From Strongylocentrotus droebachiensis (Eukaryota; Echinodermata; Echinoidea; Camarodonta; Strongylocentrotidae), in assembly GCA_035222895.1 (NCBI GenBank), contig JAVYIG010002220.1, positions 1 through 64,000 on the forward strand: a stretch of DNA of 64,000 nucleotides. Reading direction: 5' to 3'. The notes beneath the pieces are model-generated. The model did not search any database and was not told where the DNA came from. It worked only from the letters and a program-made list of their open reading frames with translations. The position numbers and the translations under genes were made by a program. Shown piece by piece: positions 36,659 to 48,882 of the stretch; position 1 is the stretch's first letter, and each line of letters opens with the position of its first letter.

Positions 36659-37114
36659 TTAAAGGTAATACAAAGTTTTGGTATGGGGTCATGAATTTGA
36701 TTCAAATGAACATATTGGAAGCATATGCGATCCTACAATATTCAGTGATCGTTGTCGCGGTTGAAATCGAGTCTAAAGTTATTAAATTGTAAATAATAAA
36801 CAATGTTTCTTGACTAAAATCGACCGATTAGCTATTCCTGTTTGGTAATTATATATCACAACTACATATTCTGAGATTTTCAGGGTCGCAGCTACCATTG
36901 TACGACCTTATAGGCGCTATTTGAAATTTATCAACATTTACCGGGAGCACCGGTAAATTTGTTTTTTCAATTTTTCTCAAAAGCAGAAGTGTTTTAGGGG
37001 CTAAATTTTCTAGTGCTTATAACACATCTACAGGGGCATCCAAATATATAATAATTGTAAAGAATCACTATCCACCAAATTTTCAAAATTCCCAAAACTT
37101 TGTATTACCTTTAA
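36659..37114. mobile_element. TTAA-flanked MITE with AAAGGTAATACAAAGTTTTGG ends
   Basis: TTAAAGGTAATACAAAGTTTTGG at the left is matched by the inverted CCAAAACTTTGTATTACCTTTAA-like end at the right. The length is 456 bp with a non-coding interior. A fragment of the same left end occurs at 51843-51910 in intron 6. Confidence 0.75.
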
Positions 37115-37599
37115 ATTGATTTGATTTGTGAAGCACTATAAATGTTATGAAAGATGATTGACAATATAACAAAATTATATTTAAAATATAAGGAATACAT
37201 ATTGACAGGATAACCTATGAAAAGCTTTCAAGGTTGTTTCCTACAGTATCCTTCTTGTTTAAGTCTGAAGAGTACGGTATGTAGATGAATGATATAAAAG
37301 AGAGTTAGAGGAGTACATGTAGGTCTGCTGGATGGTGAAATTGATTTTAAAAGAATATTAATGTTCCATTGCAACTTACATGTACCTTTTTCCAGAAGCC
37401 TCTTTAACAAGAGTTATGATTTAACACAACTCAGATAATTAAACTCAACTTAACTCTCTACCAATTAGAATTGTTATATCAGAAGTTGCTTCAAGAGAAC
37501 ACACTTGGGCGACTGTCTGATAGTTCAAGAAGAAGGGTCCTTTTATTAGCAATTAACATTTAATTGAAATCCGGCCGAATGACACTATAAGATAAGGTT

Positions 37600-37850
37600 A
37601 TTAGGAAGCGTGGTGTGGTGGTCTATTGGATAAGTCACAAGATGATATATCAAATGGTTCTTGCTTCAAATCCCTGTCATGAAACTAATATCCTTTGCCA
37701 TCACATTAATCTACTTTTGCCACTCTCCACCCTGTTGAAGTTTATTGTTTCCTGATGGGAAGAGGTTCCTTGAATGCTCAAGCACCTCATCATGGTAGCT
37801 TGGCCAAAGCTAGTACAATAAATTAGACCTACAGTATACTTTGAAAAGCG
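37600..37850 (+). mobile_element. SINE-like repeat with tRNA-like head
   Basis: GTGGTGTGGTGGTCTATTGG followed by ATAAGTCAC resembles an A-box region, and GGTTCTTGCTTCAAATCCC about 40 nt later resembles a B-box. The tail includes TGGCCAAAGCTAGTACAATA, shared in part with the other SINE-like repeats (32.4 and 59.6 kb). It is decayed and not a functional tRNA. Confidence 0.5.
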
Positions 37851-37895
37851 AAGTAGGTTATCTTTGGATTTGTGCTGTATAAACGGACATACTGT

Positions 37896-38196
37896 ATGAT
37901 GATGATGATGATGATGATGATGATATGATGATGATAGTGATTATGATGATGATGATGATGATGATAAAGATGATAAAGATGAGGGTGAGGATGAGGATGG
38001 TGATGTTGATGGTGATGGTGATGGTGATGATGATGACGATGACGATGACGACGATGATGACGACGACGATGATGATGACGACGATGATGATGATGATGAT
38101 GATGATGACGATGATGACGATGATGATGATGATGATGATGACGATGATGATGACGATGATGAGGATGATGATGATTATGAAGATTTATAATGTATC
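37896..38196. repeat. (GAT)n/(GAC)n trinucleotide microsatellite
   Basis: About 300 bp of GAT repeats with GAC, GGT and GAG variants. It ends roughly 27 bp before the exon 5 acceptor, leaving only a short polypyrimidine tract (TCTTTTCTATCTATACTCTACAG). A plus-strand methionine/threonine-rich open frame runs through the repeat into exon 5; it is a repeat artefact. Confidence 0.95.
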
Positions 38197-38223
38197 GGCA
38201 TCTTTTCTATCTATACTCTACAG

Positions 38224-38411
38224 CATTGAAAGCTGCCCAGGGAACGGATGCAGCGGCCATGGGAACTGTTCCAGCTATCATCTCAACTGCTCCTGTGATC
38301 CTCTATGGCTAGGAGAAGCCTGCAACATTCCTGCGTGTCCTAGCAACTGCAGTGGGTTGGGCTACTGTGACCCCGCCTCCAAAGCCTGTGTCTGTCCAAC
38401 AGGTTACAAAG
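38224..38411 (+). CDS. ATRN: Attractin exon 5: two EGF-like modules
   Basis: This 188-nt exon enters in phase 2 and leaves in phase 1, encoding residues 207-269. It has twelve or so cysteines arranged as CPGNGCSGHGNCSSYHLNCSC, then LGEACNIPACPSNCSGLGYC, then KACVCPTGYKG. This fits the two EGF-like modules that follow CUB in attractins, including the GEAC[DN]IP linker. Three NCS sequons are potential N-glycosylation sites. The acceptor CTCTACAG follows a trinucleotide microsatellite. The donor is AAAG|GTATGA. Confidence 0.93.
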
Positions 38412-40360
38412 GTATGATTGAGTGATTGAATGATAGGTTAGGATTTGTTTAATAATGTGGATCTGTACAAATCAGATATGCTTTTAGGAGTAGATAGTCT
38501 TTCAAGGGACTTGAAAATTTAATTCGTGTGTATTATATGACATTTTGGGAGTTATGATGCCAAGTTGATCCAATGTGATTGGTCAATGTGTTGGTCATGT
38601 GATTCTCCTTGCTTCCATACTGACGCATGCAGAGCAGCAACAAGTGGCGCATGCGCACAATACACCAATAAGGTTTTTAAGTAATGTAAATTAATGCTTT
38701 TTAAATGGGCTTTTCTTAAATGTAAATGGGCCTTCAGTTGATTTTGACCGTAGCAGGTGCGGGGCTAGGGTGCAATTAAAACACTGAAAAGTTGTATAAG
38801 CTTTTGAGTTTGTTACAGCTATCGAGGTCTGGTTTTGAAGAGAGGAGCAAAATTCGCGTATCTCCCTTATTTTAGCACCAAAGATCATGAAAATTTCAGA
38901 CCACATACAGAATGAAAATGTTGTTCTTTAAATAAATTTGTATTCAAATCTGTTTTGCATTATTCAAGATATAGGAATTTTTCAGTTTCAGAGGTCTATG
39001 AAAAGAGTTTTTTCTTTCTTCCAGACATACATGTACCGTTACGAAATTAGACTTCAAGGACGAAAGCTTTCGCACAGTTAATTGTACCCTAACCCTGCGC
39101 CTTGTAGTGGAATAAATAACTAGATAGTTGTAAAGCTATTACCTTGTTCCCAAATGCATTCATATGGTAGCTTTCTTTTGAAATTGGAATCTTCATGTTT
39201 GTATGACTAGAAGGGGGCCCTACCCATTATTTGGCTGACAAAAAGATTATAAGTGTGATTAATAATAGTGAGCAGTACGTCACAGCCAAGTTTTATAATG
39301 ATCACAAGTCATTCATACAGTGCTTCAGGCATAACGTGAAGATTTATTAAGAGATCTCTTTAATACCATAGATTATGCTCAAGGGGTACATTGGGAATAC
39401 TTGACTTCTTGCCAGGTACCCATTTTTACGCCTTTTTTAACACATGATGAAGTATTAAAACTGCCTAAAAGAAAAATCCTGTTTAAAAAAGCACTGTGGC
39501 AAAAAAGCATGACATTTATGCAGTGCCCTCTATGTTTCTGTGTTATGTAACACACATCTAGCTACACTGTAGTTTAGAATGCTTAGAGGCCCATGTCCCA
39601 TGCATTTACTCTAATTTCACCCCTTTTTGTCATTCCATAGCATGTAAAACTATTTCATTTTGCCACATTTTTTTTTGGGGGGGGGGGCAGGTTTGTGAGC
39701 AAGAATGTTGAGACTTGTGAGATCTGTAAACAAATTATGTTTCCAAAGACTTTAAAAAATATTCTGATCAAAATCAATACATTTTGCTACAGTAATCATG
39801 TGAATGTACATGTAAGTCAATTGAACAAATACAATTCTCTTTTTTAAATTGCCCCGTATAAACTCTAGTCTTCTGGACATAGGTAAACCAAAATGTACAA
39901 TTTGAATATAAACTCTGAAGTCTTACTTTCTTTCAAATCTTTAGTAAAGAGAAACAGGAAGGGACAGTTTTTAATTATAACGTTTCCTAACAAACATTAA
40001 TTATAGGACGTTCTTCATTTTGAAGATGTTTTGCAAATTTCAATTTTTGATTGTGTTGGCTTCCCAGTGCCTGTAAATACATGTACAGTACAGTGTAGGT
40101 GTACTTTCATTTCATAATCTCGACATAGACAGCAACTGGTGGAAAAACGTCTCTTTTTTATCTCTAGATGTTGGAATTAAGCATTGTATGTACATGTACT
40201 GTATACTCCTACTCTGAAAAGTGTACTCTATTCATAACATGCCAGGATCTTTGTACAGCTTTCACAAGCAGGAAGCATAGATAGTAAACAGAGTCCATTC
40301 AGGAACCGATGGGGATGAGTAAATATTGTCAATGAGCTTGCGTTTTTTAGATCAGCCAAT

Positions 40361-40422
40361 GACAGAGAGGGAGAGAGAAAGAGAGAGAGAGAGAGAAAGA
40401 GAAAGAGAAAGAGAAAGAGGAA
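40361..40422. repeat. (GA)n/(GAGAAA)n microsatellite
   Basis: About 60 bp of GAGAGA and GAAAGA repeats on the + strand. Confidence 0.9.
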
Positions 40423-41090
40423 GTAGGAAGTAATATTGCTGTCAAATTACACCTGAATTATTATGAATTGCAACATAAGCTGCTATTTAAAATGCACTCA
40501 GAGAGTAATTTAAGAGCTATTGAGGATACCTTTATAGAAACCAGTTGACTACCGGTAAATTGATGATAGGCTAGTTTTAACAAGTAAATAAGAGATATTT
40601 GTTAAATTCTGGATTCTGGTGTTTTGTTGTTTGTTTGGTGTAGATAGGATGGGAATAATGCTTGAAATGAATGAAAATATGCTATATTTGATGACGTAAC
40701 CATATTGACAAAACGAAACAGGATACAACAAATACATATTGCTCTGAAGGACATGTACATGTACTGTAGTAGGATTATTCTTGAATCATTTGAAATTATG
40801 AATGCCAAGAATAAAAGGGATGGAGGGAAAAAACGTACACATTATTTTGGTGTATTGCATCAACTTATATCTATTCAAGATAGTTGCAGGGCTAAGGATA
40901 GGTTAGTGATATATATTATAATATACAACCACATCTGACAAAACAAAACCAGGAAAGATGATGAATTGTGTGCTTTATGTACCTTCCCTCTAAAGTTAAC
41001 TCATTAGTCATGAGAAGGTTTGTGCGGAGTGAATTTTACTCATGTCTAATTTGATTGCAACAGAAATTGATTGTACATGTAGATAACATC

Positions 41091-41157
41091 TGTTGAGAGC
41101 CAGAAGGGCATTAAAGTTGTATTGATTAAATACATGACTTAATGCCTTTCAGCTATA
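41091..41157. repeat. ~65-bp GAGCCAGAAGGG-family hairpin
   Basis: TGTTGAGAGCCAGAAGGGCA is followed by TTAA, a ~25-nt loop and an inverted arm CTTAATGCCTTTCAGCTATA that has lost some pairing. The left arm matches the consensus of the family best. Confidence 0.75.
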
Positions 41158-43442
41158 ACATTTACATTGTACATGTAGGTAGTCTTTCATGGGACTTGAA
41201 ACTGTATACACTGTAGGACGTTTTGGGAGTTATGAAGCAGAGTTGATGATAAACCATTGTAGGTCCATGGATAAACGCAGTACACTTGTAAGATAAATAG
41301 GGCAAGATCAGATTACAAGTTAGTTTACAATGACTCAATGGAGATTCTCTGTGATGATTGAGGATGTACTTGAAGAGAGCTGTTAGAGGAAGCCTAACGA
41401 TGAGGGTGTCATAGAGATGGCCCGTTACACTCTGACTTCCATGGTCAAACACAGGACTGTTTAGGGGGTTGTTACCGTGTTTCTTCCCTCCCTCATCGAC
41501 TAATTTGGGCTGTGTGTATACAGGAGGACTAAGTCATTTTATGAGTCATAACTGCGTAACGATGAGATTGGTATATTTTTATAGAAATGGTGGCATAATA
41601 ACTGTTGTCCCTTTCATACTGCACTGAAAGGGCCTTACTGTAGGCCTTAATGTAGACTGGCCTACATGTATTTCATTTTACAGTGCCTTTCGACCATCCG
41701 GGCATATGCATGACCAATATTGCTGTATATGACATGTATATGACCCGGAAGTGGTAAACATGTCATGTACAATGACTGTTTTTATAGGTTACTGAATCGA
41801 GAGCAGTCTAAATATTCAGTGATGTTTTATTTTGCCACTGAAATGTCCTTTTAAAGTGGCCCTGCACTGCCTGACATGGTTCCCTAGTAGTATGTTTGAC
41901 CCTTTTATATCGGGAGTTTAGGTGCTTCAGGGCTGCTTCTAAGGTGCTTCAAGTTTACAAATCACAAACAAAAAATGTTTATCCAGTATGTTGGGCTCCA
42001 TGTGGGTATCCTATAATAACAATTTGAGTATATTACATGTACTTCTTTAACAATGTACTGCATGTTTAAATACCCTCTTGATGACCTGTGAGTGGACTAT
42101 TCGTCACACCAGACTACCGGTACGTAGAATAGGGCCAGCATGGAACCAAAGTTGGACTCGGATTCCATGCACAGAGTTTTATTATATGATTTTATAATTT
42201 CTTCACACTCCTCATCTGCTGGCCTATAGAATGCCAGGTAAATTTGGTTAAGATTGACTTTATATTACATTCCAGCCATACACCAATTATTCTTTCAGTG
42301 GATTGGTACACTTTAAAATTAAATTCCCAGTACAAATGGGGTAGGTGAGTGGGTGATCGTTGGACCATTGTTTTGTGATGTCATTCCCGGATTATGAAAT
42401 ATGCAGCTCTCATAATTACATCCTTTTACGTGCGTGTTTGGTGTTTTTAGAACATTCCAATTACCTGAGTCATTTTTCTATATATGTTTGTAGGCTTCAG
42501 CGTAGTTTGGGTCGTGTACAGTAGGTGTTTTTTTTATGTTAATTCCAAGGGATATCTTTTTGTGTTCAATTAAAAAAAAAAAAATCTTTAATATGTATTT
42601 TAAGTTGGGCTATTTTGAATTATACAGTAATCTGTTTTAAGGGTAGACCATTCAAATCTTTTCTTTGGCAACAAGTTTAGTTGAAGTTTGCTGTGGAGAT
42701 GATTTTCATACATATACATAAATAAATCAAATTAATTTTCTCATGATTTTGTTTTCCCATTTCTATTATTACAATAGCTTCATGAAGTCTGAACCCTACA
42801 GCTAATAATGTTTTAAAGTCCTTTGTATCGATTGAAAGTTTATAGTAGAGGATGGTGTCACATGCCCCAAAGATAAACACATACACAACCGTGTACTTGC
42901 CTTTTTGACCTGTAAGTTCTCAAGCAAAACATACAACCCTTCCAGATGCACAGAGCGATTCCATTGAAGTGACCTGAATTTAACATACACCGATACTAGT
43001 ATTGCGGCGACATATAAACAACACTAGTACTTCCTATACAGATTATGAATCGAAACATGATTTTCTCATAATGGACAGACAAAGCAATTGTCCTCTGAAG
43101 TTTTTTCTGCCTTTTTAGTTTAAAGTTCCAAAACGCCATTGAGATCTGTCTTGTTGCATTTCCACTTTAATACGAATTCAGAATATTCTACATAATGGTT
43201 ACTGTATGTGGCTAGGTCAAACTGTATCACAACTAAACAGTGGAGAAAATCCTTGACCGCATTCAACACATGAATAGCACATTCAATAGCCTCTTGTTAT
43301 GACGTTGCTTCTATTGTACTGTTAATGTTATGTAGTACCAGTAACTGATTGTACTGATAACTATCAAGGTACACTGTACCTAAAATGATTGCTTAACTGA
43401 AATCGTAATCAGCACAATAGCCTCTTGTTATTGCATTGTTAC

Positions 43443-45120
43443 TAGGCCTGAGTCATGTCGGGATTTTCATAAACCGGGTCCCGACGGCCTTGCACCGATC
43501 GGGACCCGGTGTCCCGAAATCAGCTCGCAGGATTTGTCACTTGCCTCTATAAAAAGCGCATATCATCAGTATGTCCCTTAAAAGTGACCTTTTTATCAAT
43601 CAAATAAATCAACACATGCATACCTCGCCTCAGATCGGTATATTTTTCCACTTGACATTTTTTTCATCCATGATTGGCGATTTTTAGTGCCATTATCGTG
43701 CCTCTAAAAGTAAAAAAACTGGGGCAAAAATGGAAAGACAACATTCGAGCAGCCATTTTGATTCATGCAGGTTGAATAAATCGGGTCAAAAAATATGAAT
43801 GTTAGAATAATAAAACGGCTTTCTAAAAAATTCTTCTTGACAATATACCGATCAAATATTTTTTTAAAGACAAAATAAATATTTATCTCTTATTTTAAAC
43901 ATCGCATGCTTTTTTTTTAAAAGCTGAAAATTACTTGGTAATCACAAGAAGTTTCGATACGGATAACTGTTGCAAGGGAAGTTCAGACTAGTCTCGGAAA
44001 AATGCGCACTGCACCTCGTTAGCTGTATAATGCGTGCCCAAACGAAACCAAGCAATGACGTGATCGTAACGAGAAAAAAATCATTACAAACTACGAGAGC
44101 ACAATTGGAAAGACAACTACTCAAAATTATCGTAAGCAGATACATAACTTGGAGGAAGAATACAATAGTTGTCCAAGAAAAGCCACAGAAATAGTGATAT
44201 TTAAGGAGTTACTATAGGTACAATCATTATCTGAATGGGCCTCCTGCAAATACTCGAACTACACGTGTTTAAATTGAACACGAGGCTAGAAACCAAATAC
44301 CGCCCTCTACGGTAAAAAGCAGTATAACAAAGGATTCGAGTATTTGCAGCAGGCCCCTTGCGATAAAAATGTACCCAGTTTCTCCTCGATTATCACTATT
44401 TCTGTGGCTTTTCCTGGACAACTATTGTATTCTTCCTCCAAGTTATGTATCTGCTTACGATAATTTTGAGTAGTTGTCTTTCCAATTGTGCTCTCGTAGT
44501 TTGTAATGATTTTTTTCTCGTTACGATCACGTCATTGTTTGGTTTCGTTTGGGCACGCATTACAGTTAACGAGGTGCACTGCGCATTTTTCCGAGACTAG
44601 TCTGAACTTGCCTTGCAACAACTATCCGTATCGAAACTTCTTGTGATTACCAAGTAATTTTCAGTTTTTAAAAGAAGCATGCGGTGTTTAAAATCAAAGA
44701 AAAAATATCTATTTTGTCTTTTAAAAATTGTTCGATCGGTATGTTGTAAAGAAGTATTTTTAGAAAGCCGTTTTATTATTCAAACATTAATGTTTCTTTC
44801 AACCTGATTTATTAATCCTGCCGAGAGACCCGGCCAGTACAGTAGCTAGCTAGCAGCTGGCAACAACAACCCCATGGGGCGAACTGCTTTGCAACCCATA
44901 TTTATATCAGCAGTTCGGATTGATTCAGGATGAGCTAGAATATGATTGGTAACAATTAAATACTTAAGTTTTAAGGTGGATTGATTTTAGTGGTGTGCAA
45001 AACTGCAATTTCTTACATATTTCATTTTTTTTTTCGGAGCGTCGGTTCTCAAAAAACGAAACCGGGACCCGACGGCAACGGTCGGGTCCCGGTGTGATCG
45101 ACCGTACCGACTCAGGCCTA
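43443..45120. mobile_element. 1,678-bp foldback hAT-like element with 8-bp target duplication
   Basis: The ends are TAGGCCTGAGTC (43443) and GACTCAGGCCTA (to 45120), flanked by exact direct repeats ATTGTTAC at 43435-43442 and 45121-45128. An 8-bp duplication with YAG-type termini is the signature of the hAT superfamily. Near each end is a GC-rich sub-palindrome (CCGGGTCCCGACGG / CCGGGACCCGACGG). The middle is a long inverted repeat: about 43797-44215 pairs with about 44390-44800 (landmarks TTACTTGGTAATCACAAGAA and TTCTTGTGATTACCAAGTAA), and a nested pair GCAAATACTCGA/TCGAGTATTTGC lies at the centre. No transposase frame exists, so it is non-autonomous. Confidence 0.9.
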
Positions 45121-45447
45121 ATTGTTACAATGGCATTTTTATGTGTACATGTACATGGTATTAAATGAGGAAGTTCTATCGAATTACAAAAATAATTGAT
45201 TATCTATAATCATTCTCACGCAATACATGTACATGGTAATGCGAGATAAGGGAAGGCAGCGTGCGTGCAACTAGGAAGGCTCATTGAAAACATCAAGTCT
45301 TATTGAATTACAATAATATTTGGGTATTATGATTTCACAGACTCCTGTCCCTTTGTATTTTCAGTAGGCTTATTTAAATGCATGTACAGTATTGTGCACA
45401 GTAGCTTTAATAGCATGATTCAGCAATGTTAGAGGCACTAGCATTGT

Positions 45448-45469
45448 GAGTATGGGGGGGGGGGGGGGT
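45448..45469. repeat. Poly-G run
   Basis: An interrupted G-run of about 17 nt. No feature is attached to it. Confidence 0.85.
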
Positions 45470-46535
45470 TACACTAATCTTGCTCAGAGAATGAAATATG
45501 AATTTCCAAAACCACTGATTGGGGAGGATGTGGGAAGGATTATATCGCCTTCTTTTCTTGCCTTTTTCTTCTCCCTTTCATTTTCTCTTATTTTTCCCAT
45601 TTTCCCTGTACATCATTAAAAGGGGGATATCCTTGTGCCCCTCTGTAGCTACATGTACACCACTGACTGTACATGTACATGTACATGTAGCAAAGAGAAG
45701 GCCAATTAAAATGTCATGAGACAAATTTTTGCTGGGCTAGCTGTTAATGGGATGATCCATACAATATGGATTAAGTGAAAGGGATATTCATCCAATATTA
45801 GCATTAATTGTAGCCTCATATATGGAGTGTCATTCATTTTCTCAACCAACCTCCCAATACAAAGCCATGGAGTACTCATATCCACGATACATGTTTAATT
45901 CTACATTCCACTGAGAAACGTAGGTTCCATGCATAGAAGTGAGAAAGAATGAATCACAGTCCCGGTGCATTAATCCTGCCTCTCTGAACATTGGCTCTGA
46001 CTCATCCAACACACAGGCAACATATACCCGGCCTTCCCCTAGTTAACCGGTGACAGAATCTCACCCCATTTTTGTCAGTTTCCATGCCTAATTATTCATT
46101 GCTACATGCTCAGATGATGTCTGGGGGCCTCTAGCTGCAGGAGAGGGAGGGTGAAAAAGTCAGTTTACTTAGTCATCGGTTTTGTCAAATTGTTATCCAA
46201 AGTTTGACAGTTGGTGTCGGAAATAGTGGCAGCGTGACGCACGAATCTAAACGGGCATTGATCAACATCAATTATTAATGAGGGGTACATTTTTGGCTTC
46301 AATATTGCATTATCTCATCAGGTATTTGAGATTTAATGGTTATTTTGAAGACACCATACAAATTCAGTATTTCTGAAGGACTATAGCTAGAAAAGCATCT
46401 ACTCTTTCAAGACATATTGTTTTTAAAGTTACTCATGTATGAAATGATATGATTCTAATGTTTGCAGTTCACTGTATGTCATCAGCTTCGAGACAGGTGT
46501 TCATTGAATCTGTGTAAGAAGAAATGAGTATCGAA

Positions 46536-46561
46536 TAATCCCCTTCTGGCTCTCGCAGCAG
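46536..46561. repeat. Half of a GAGCCAGAAGGG-family hairpin
   Basis: Only the right arm (AATCCCCTTCTGGCTCTCGCA) is recognisable. The expected left arm is not seen within 100 bp upstream. Confidence 0.55.
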
Positions 46562-46958
46562 ACCATATTTTCTTTCAACCTTCAATCATATCACAGAGAT
46601 TTCTCAGGGGAAATACGATAAGACGGAAGAATCTCTTTGTGCAATTAAATTCTGTATTATCAAGTCGTCTTCTGCGATTGTGCCCGGAAAGAAATATTTC
46701 TATAATAATGAATTGCCTTGAGGATGATGCAAGGGATGCGTAGATATGCCGGCAGCAAGGATAATATTAAACGGGTCGAAGAAGAGTTGGATATTTGTTT
46801 TTATGAACTGAAAAGTAATTCGTCCAGCACCGTGTTTATTATTATGATTATGTATATATATAGATAGGGATGAAGCATTGTATGAGTTATATGGTCCAAT
46901 ATTGCATCCAATGCTCTGGCGCCATAAAGAAAACAATCAGAAAGACAATTCATTTTTG

Positions 46959-47092
46959 TTAAAGGGAGTGTTGCCTGACGAGACTGTGTGTCTTTCCCGT
47001 GGCCTGACTCGAGCCAATCGGGTATAATACGACTACAGACTACGCGACCACAGAAATCACATGCTTGCAACATACCGTAATTTTCGCCCTTT

Positions 47093-47134
<42 letters not shown>

Positions 47135-47424
47135 CGAGATTTTTTTTTTGTGTGTGTTAAATCATTACCGGTAATGTAAATTAAAAAACAATAGGGGACC
47201 TAGGATAGAACCTTGTGGTACACCATGTAATAGAAGAAAAATTGGAGGAATTATTATTTTAAACTACATATTGAGATCTATCAGAAAGATTACTTTCAAA
47301 CCAAGATGACAGACAAATTTGAGTGTTGTTCTAGTTTCCGAGTGGTGAGTCAACACACCGAGCTGGGAGACATTGCCAGGCATAGCGCCAGGTAGAGGGA
47401 AATAAATCGAAACTTAAAAAAAAA

Positions 47425-47465
<41 letters not shown>

Positions 47466-47715
47466 TGTACCGTGTATAAACCGCACCCCCGACTTTAATT
47501 TTTTTTTCGGCGGCAAAAAGGTGCGGTTTATACACCGTTAATTACGGTACGCGAAACCGAAGCGGGAGGAGAACTTTGGTCAGTTTTGCAAACGCTGACC
47601 ATTTTGAGATTAAGTCGCTGACTACCGTTAATCAAGTCCATTAGTTTACGTGCAGTTGTCCAAAAGAAAAGGTAGATGGCGTTAACCAGTATTCGCCAAG
47701 CGACACTCCCTTTAA
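46959..47715. mobile_element. 757-bp TTAA-ended element with AAAGGGAGTGT termini
   Basis: TTAAAGGGAGTGTTGCCTGA at the left and the inverted ACACTCCCTTTAA at the right form the ends. Inside are TCTTTCCCGTGGCCTGACTC, ATCGGGTATAATACGACTACAG, two long T-runs (about 47096-47132 and 47428-47464) and a hairpin GTGTATAAACCGCACC / GGTGCGGTTTATACAC (about 47468-47535). No protein is encoded. A left-end fragment of the same family sits at 52363-52467. Confidence 0.7.
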
Positions 47716-48430
47716 ATGTAAAAGTATATAAGCTAATGCACAACAGATGAATTGCTCTATTCATTCAATGGCCTGTGATAAACAAGTAAATAAATAATAA
47801 TAATATGGATATTTACATATAGTGCCAGTATCCGCCAGGCTCTGACGCTCATGGCATTTTACACATATTACCCTGGTTATAGCCGAGCTGCCAAAGTCAC
47901 TAGCGCTCAAGCATAAATAGCTATATTGTATACATGTAGCACCCATAGACGCTCAACATCATGCATTAAACCATATAGCAATAATACTAATTATAATTAA
48001 AATTACACATTGTATCCTAGGTCATTGGAAAGGTTTTATATTTGTTATTTATTACATGTAAGGTTTTCAAATGAGTTATCTCAGACTTTCTATTCAACGG
48101 GCTAAGAAATGTTCTGAACTGTTAAAATTCTGTCAACATCACACGATTGTTGCATTAAAAAAATATATATCTTATTATGTAATCTGACTTGATCATGGCA
48201 TTGAATCACTATTTAAATTTCATAATTTCTTTTGAAAATTTTGGTCCATTTTACAAGCAGGATTTATAAGATAAAATTTTAATCTCATTTCTGTTTACTT
48301 TGGTTGTAACAGAGTGCACTCCTCTGACTTTCATTGCAACAAAGAGATACACCAAACAATCTCGGTTATTCTCATAAAAGGTCAAAATTTACAAAGATTG
48401 GAATCGTGATCAGAATCTCATCAATTTGTA

Positions 48431-48501
48431 TGTTCAGAGCCAGAAAGGAATTCACTTCATGTTTAAGTACTTGAGTAAACACCCTTCTGGCTCTCAACAG
48501 A
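48431..48501. repeat. ~70-bp GAGCCAGAAGGG-family hairpin
   Basis: TGTTCAGAGCCAGAAAGGAATT pairs with ACCCTTCTGGCTCTCAACAGA with a few mismatches; the loop is about 30 nt. It lies 13 bp upstream of the next MITE. Confidence 0.75.
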
Positions 48502-48513
48502 CGAATTGATCTT

Positions 48514-48882
48514 TAGGCCTGTCTTCATCAGCTCGAGATTGCCAAATAACCTGCTGTTTTAACTATCCCGATCGCAAATTATCCAGCTAATTTGCGTATT
48601 CATCACCCCAAAGTTGCAATTAGCGGGATATTTGGTCGAGATAATCATCCCAAAATATCTTGGGCTAGTTTGGAAATATCCCGCTATTTGTCCGGTGCGT
48701 CTTCACCAGCCTGAAGACTTGCACTATGCGCGAACACTGAGCAAAATATCTCAAGCTAATCTGTCGAGCTCGAGTTTTGAGTCTCGAGCTGATGAAGACG
48801 CGATTTGTAACTTCAGGTTTATACCCCCCAAATCAGAAATAGTGGGCTATTTTGCAATCTCGAGCTGATGGAGACATACCTT
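48514..48882. mobile_element. MITE with TCATCAGCTCGAG termini, copy 1
   Basis: TAGGCCTGTCTTCATCAGCT and CGAGATTGC at the left are inverted at the right as GCAATCTCGAGCTGATGGAG followed by ACATACC. The interior repeats the words ATATCCCGCTA and CTCGAGCTGATGAAGAC. A second copy in intron 8 (61935-62232) shares the interior and one terminus. It is non-coding. Confidence 0.75.

Larger units (their letters stand above)
30863..38223 (+). other. Intron 4
   Basis: A 7.36-kb phase 2 intron. Contents include ~65-bp GAGCCAGAAGGG-family hairpins (31107, 31682, 36464), SINE-like repeats (32380-32725 and 37600-37850), GATA/GAGA/TG microsatellites (35477-35905), three further inverted-repeat elements (36125, 36342, 36659), and a large GAT repeat just before the acceptor. 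Between 32740 and 35470 no gene or clear repeat was recognised. Confidence 0.8.

Noticed and set aside
37925..38425. 166-codon methionine/threonine-rich open frame ending in EGF-like sequence
   Set aside because: The N-terminal part is a translated GAT microsatellite; only 38224-38411 is a real exon, preceded by a proper acceptor.
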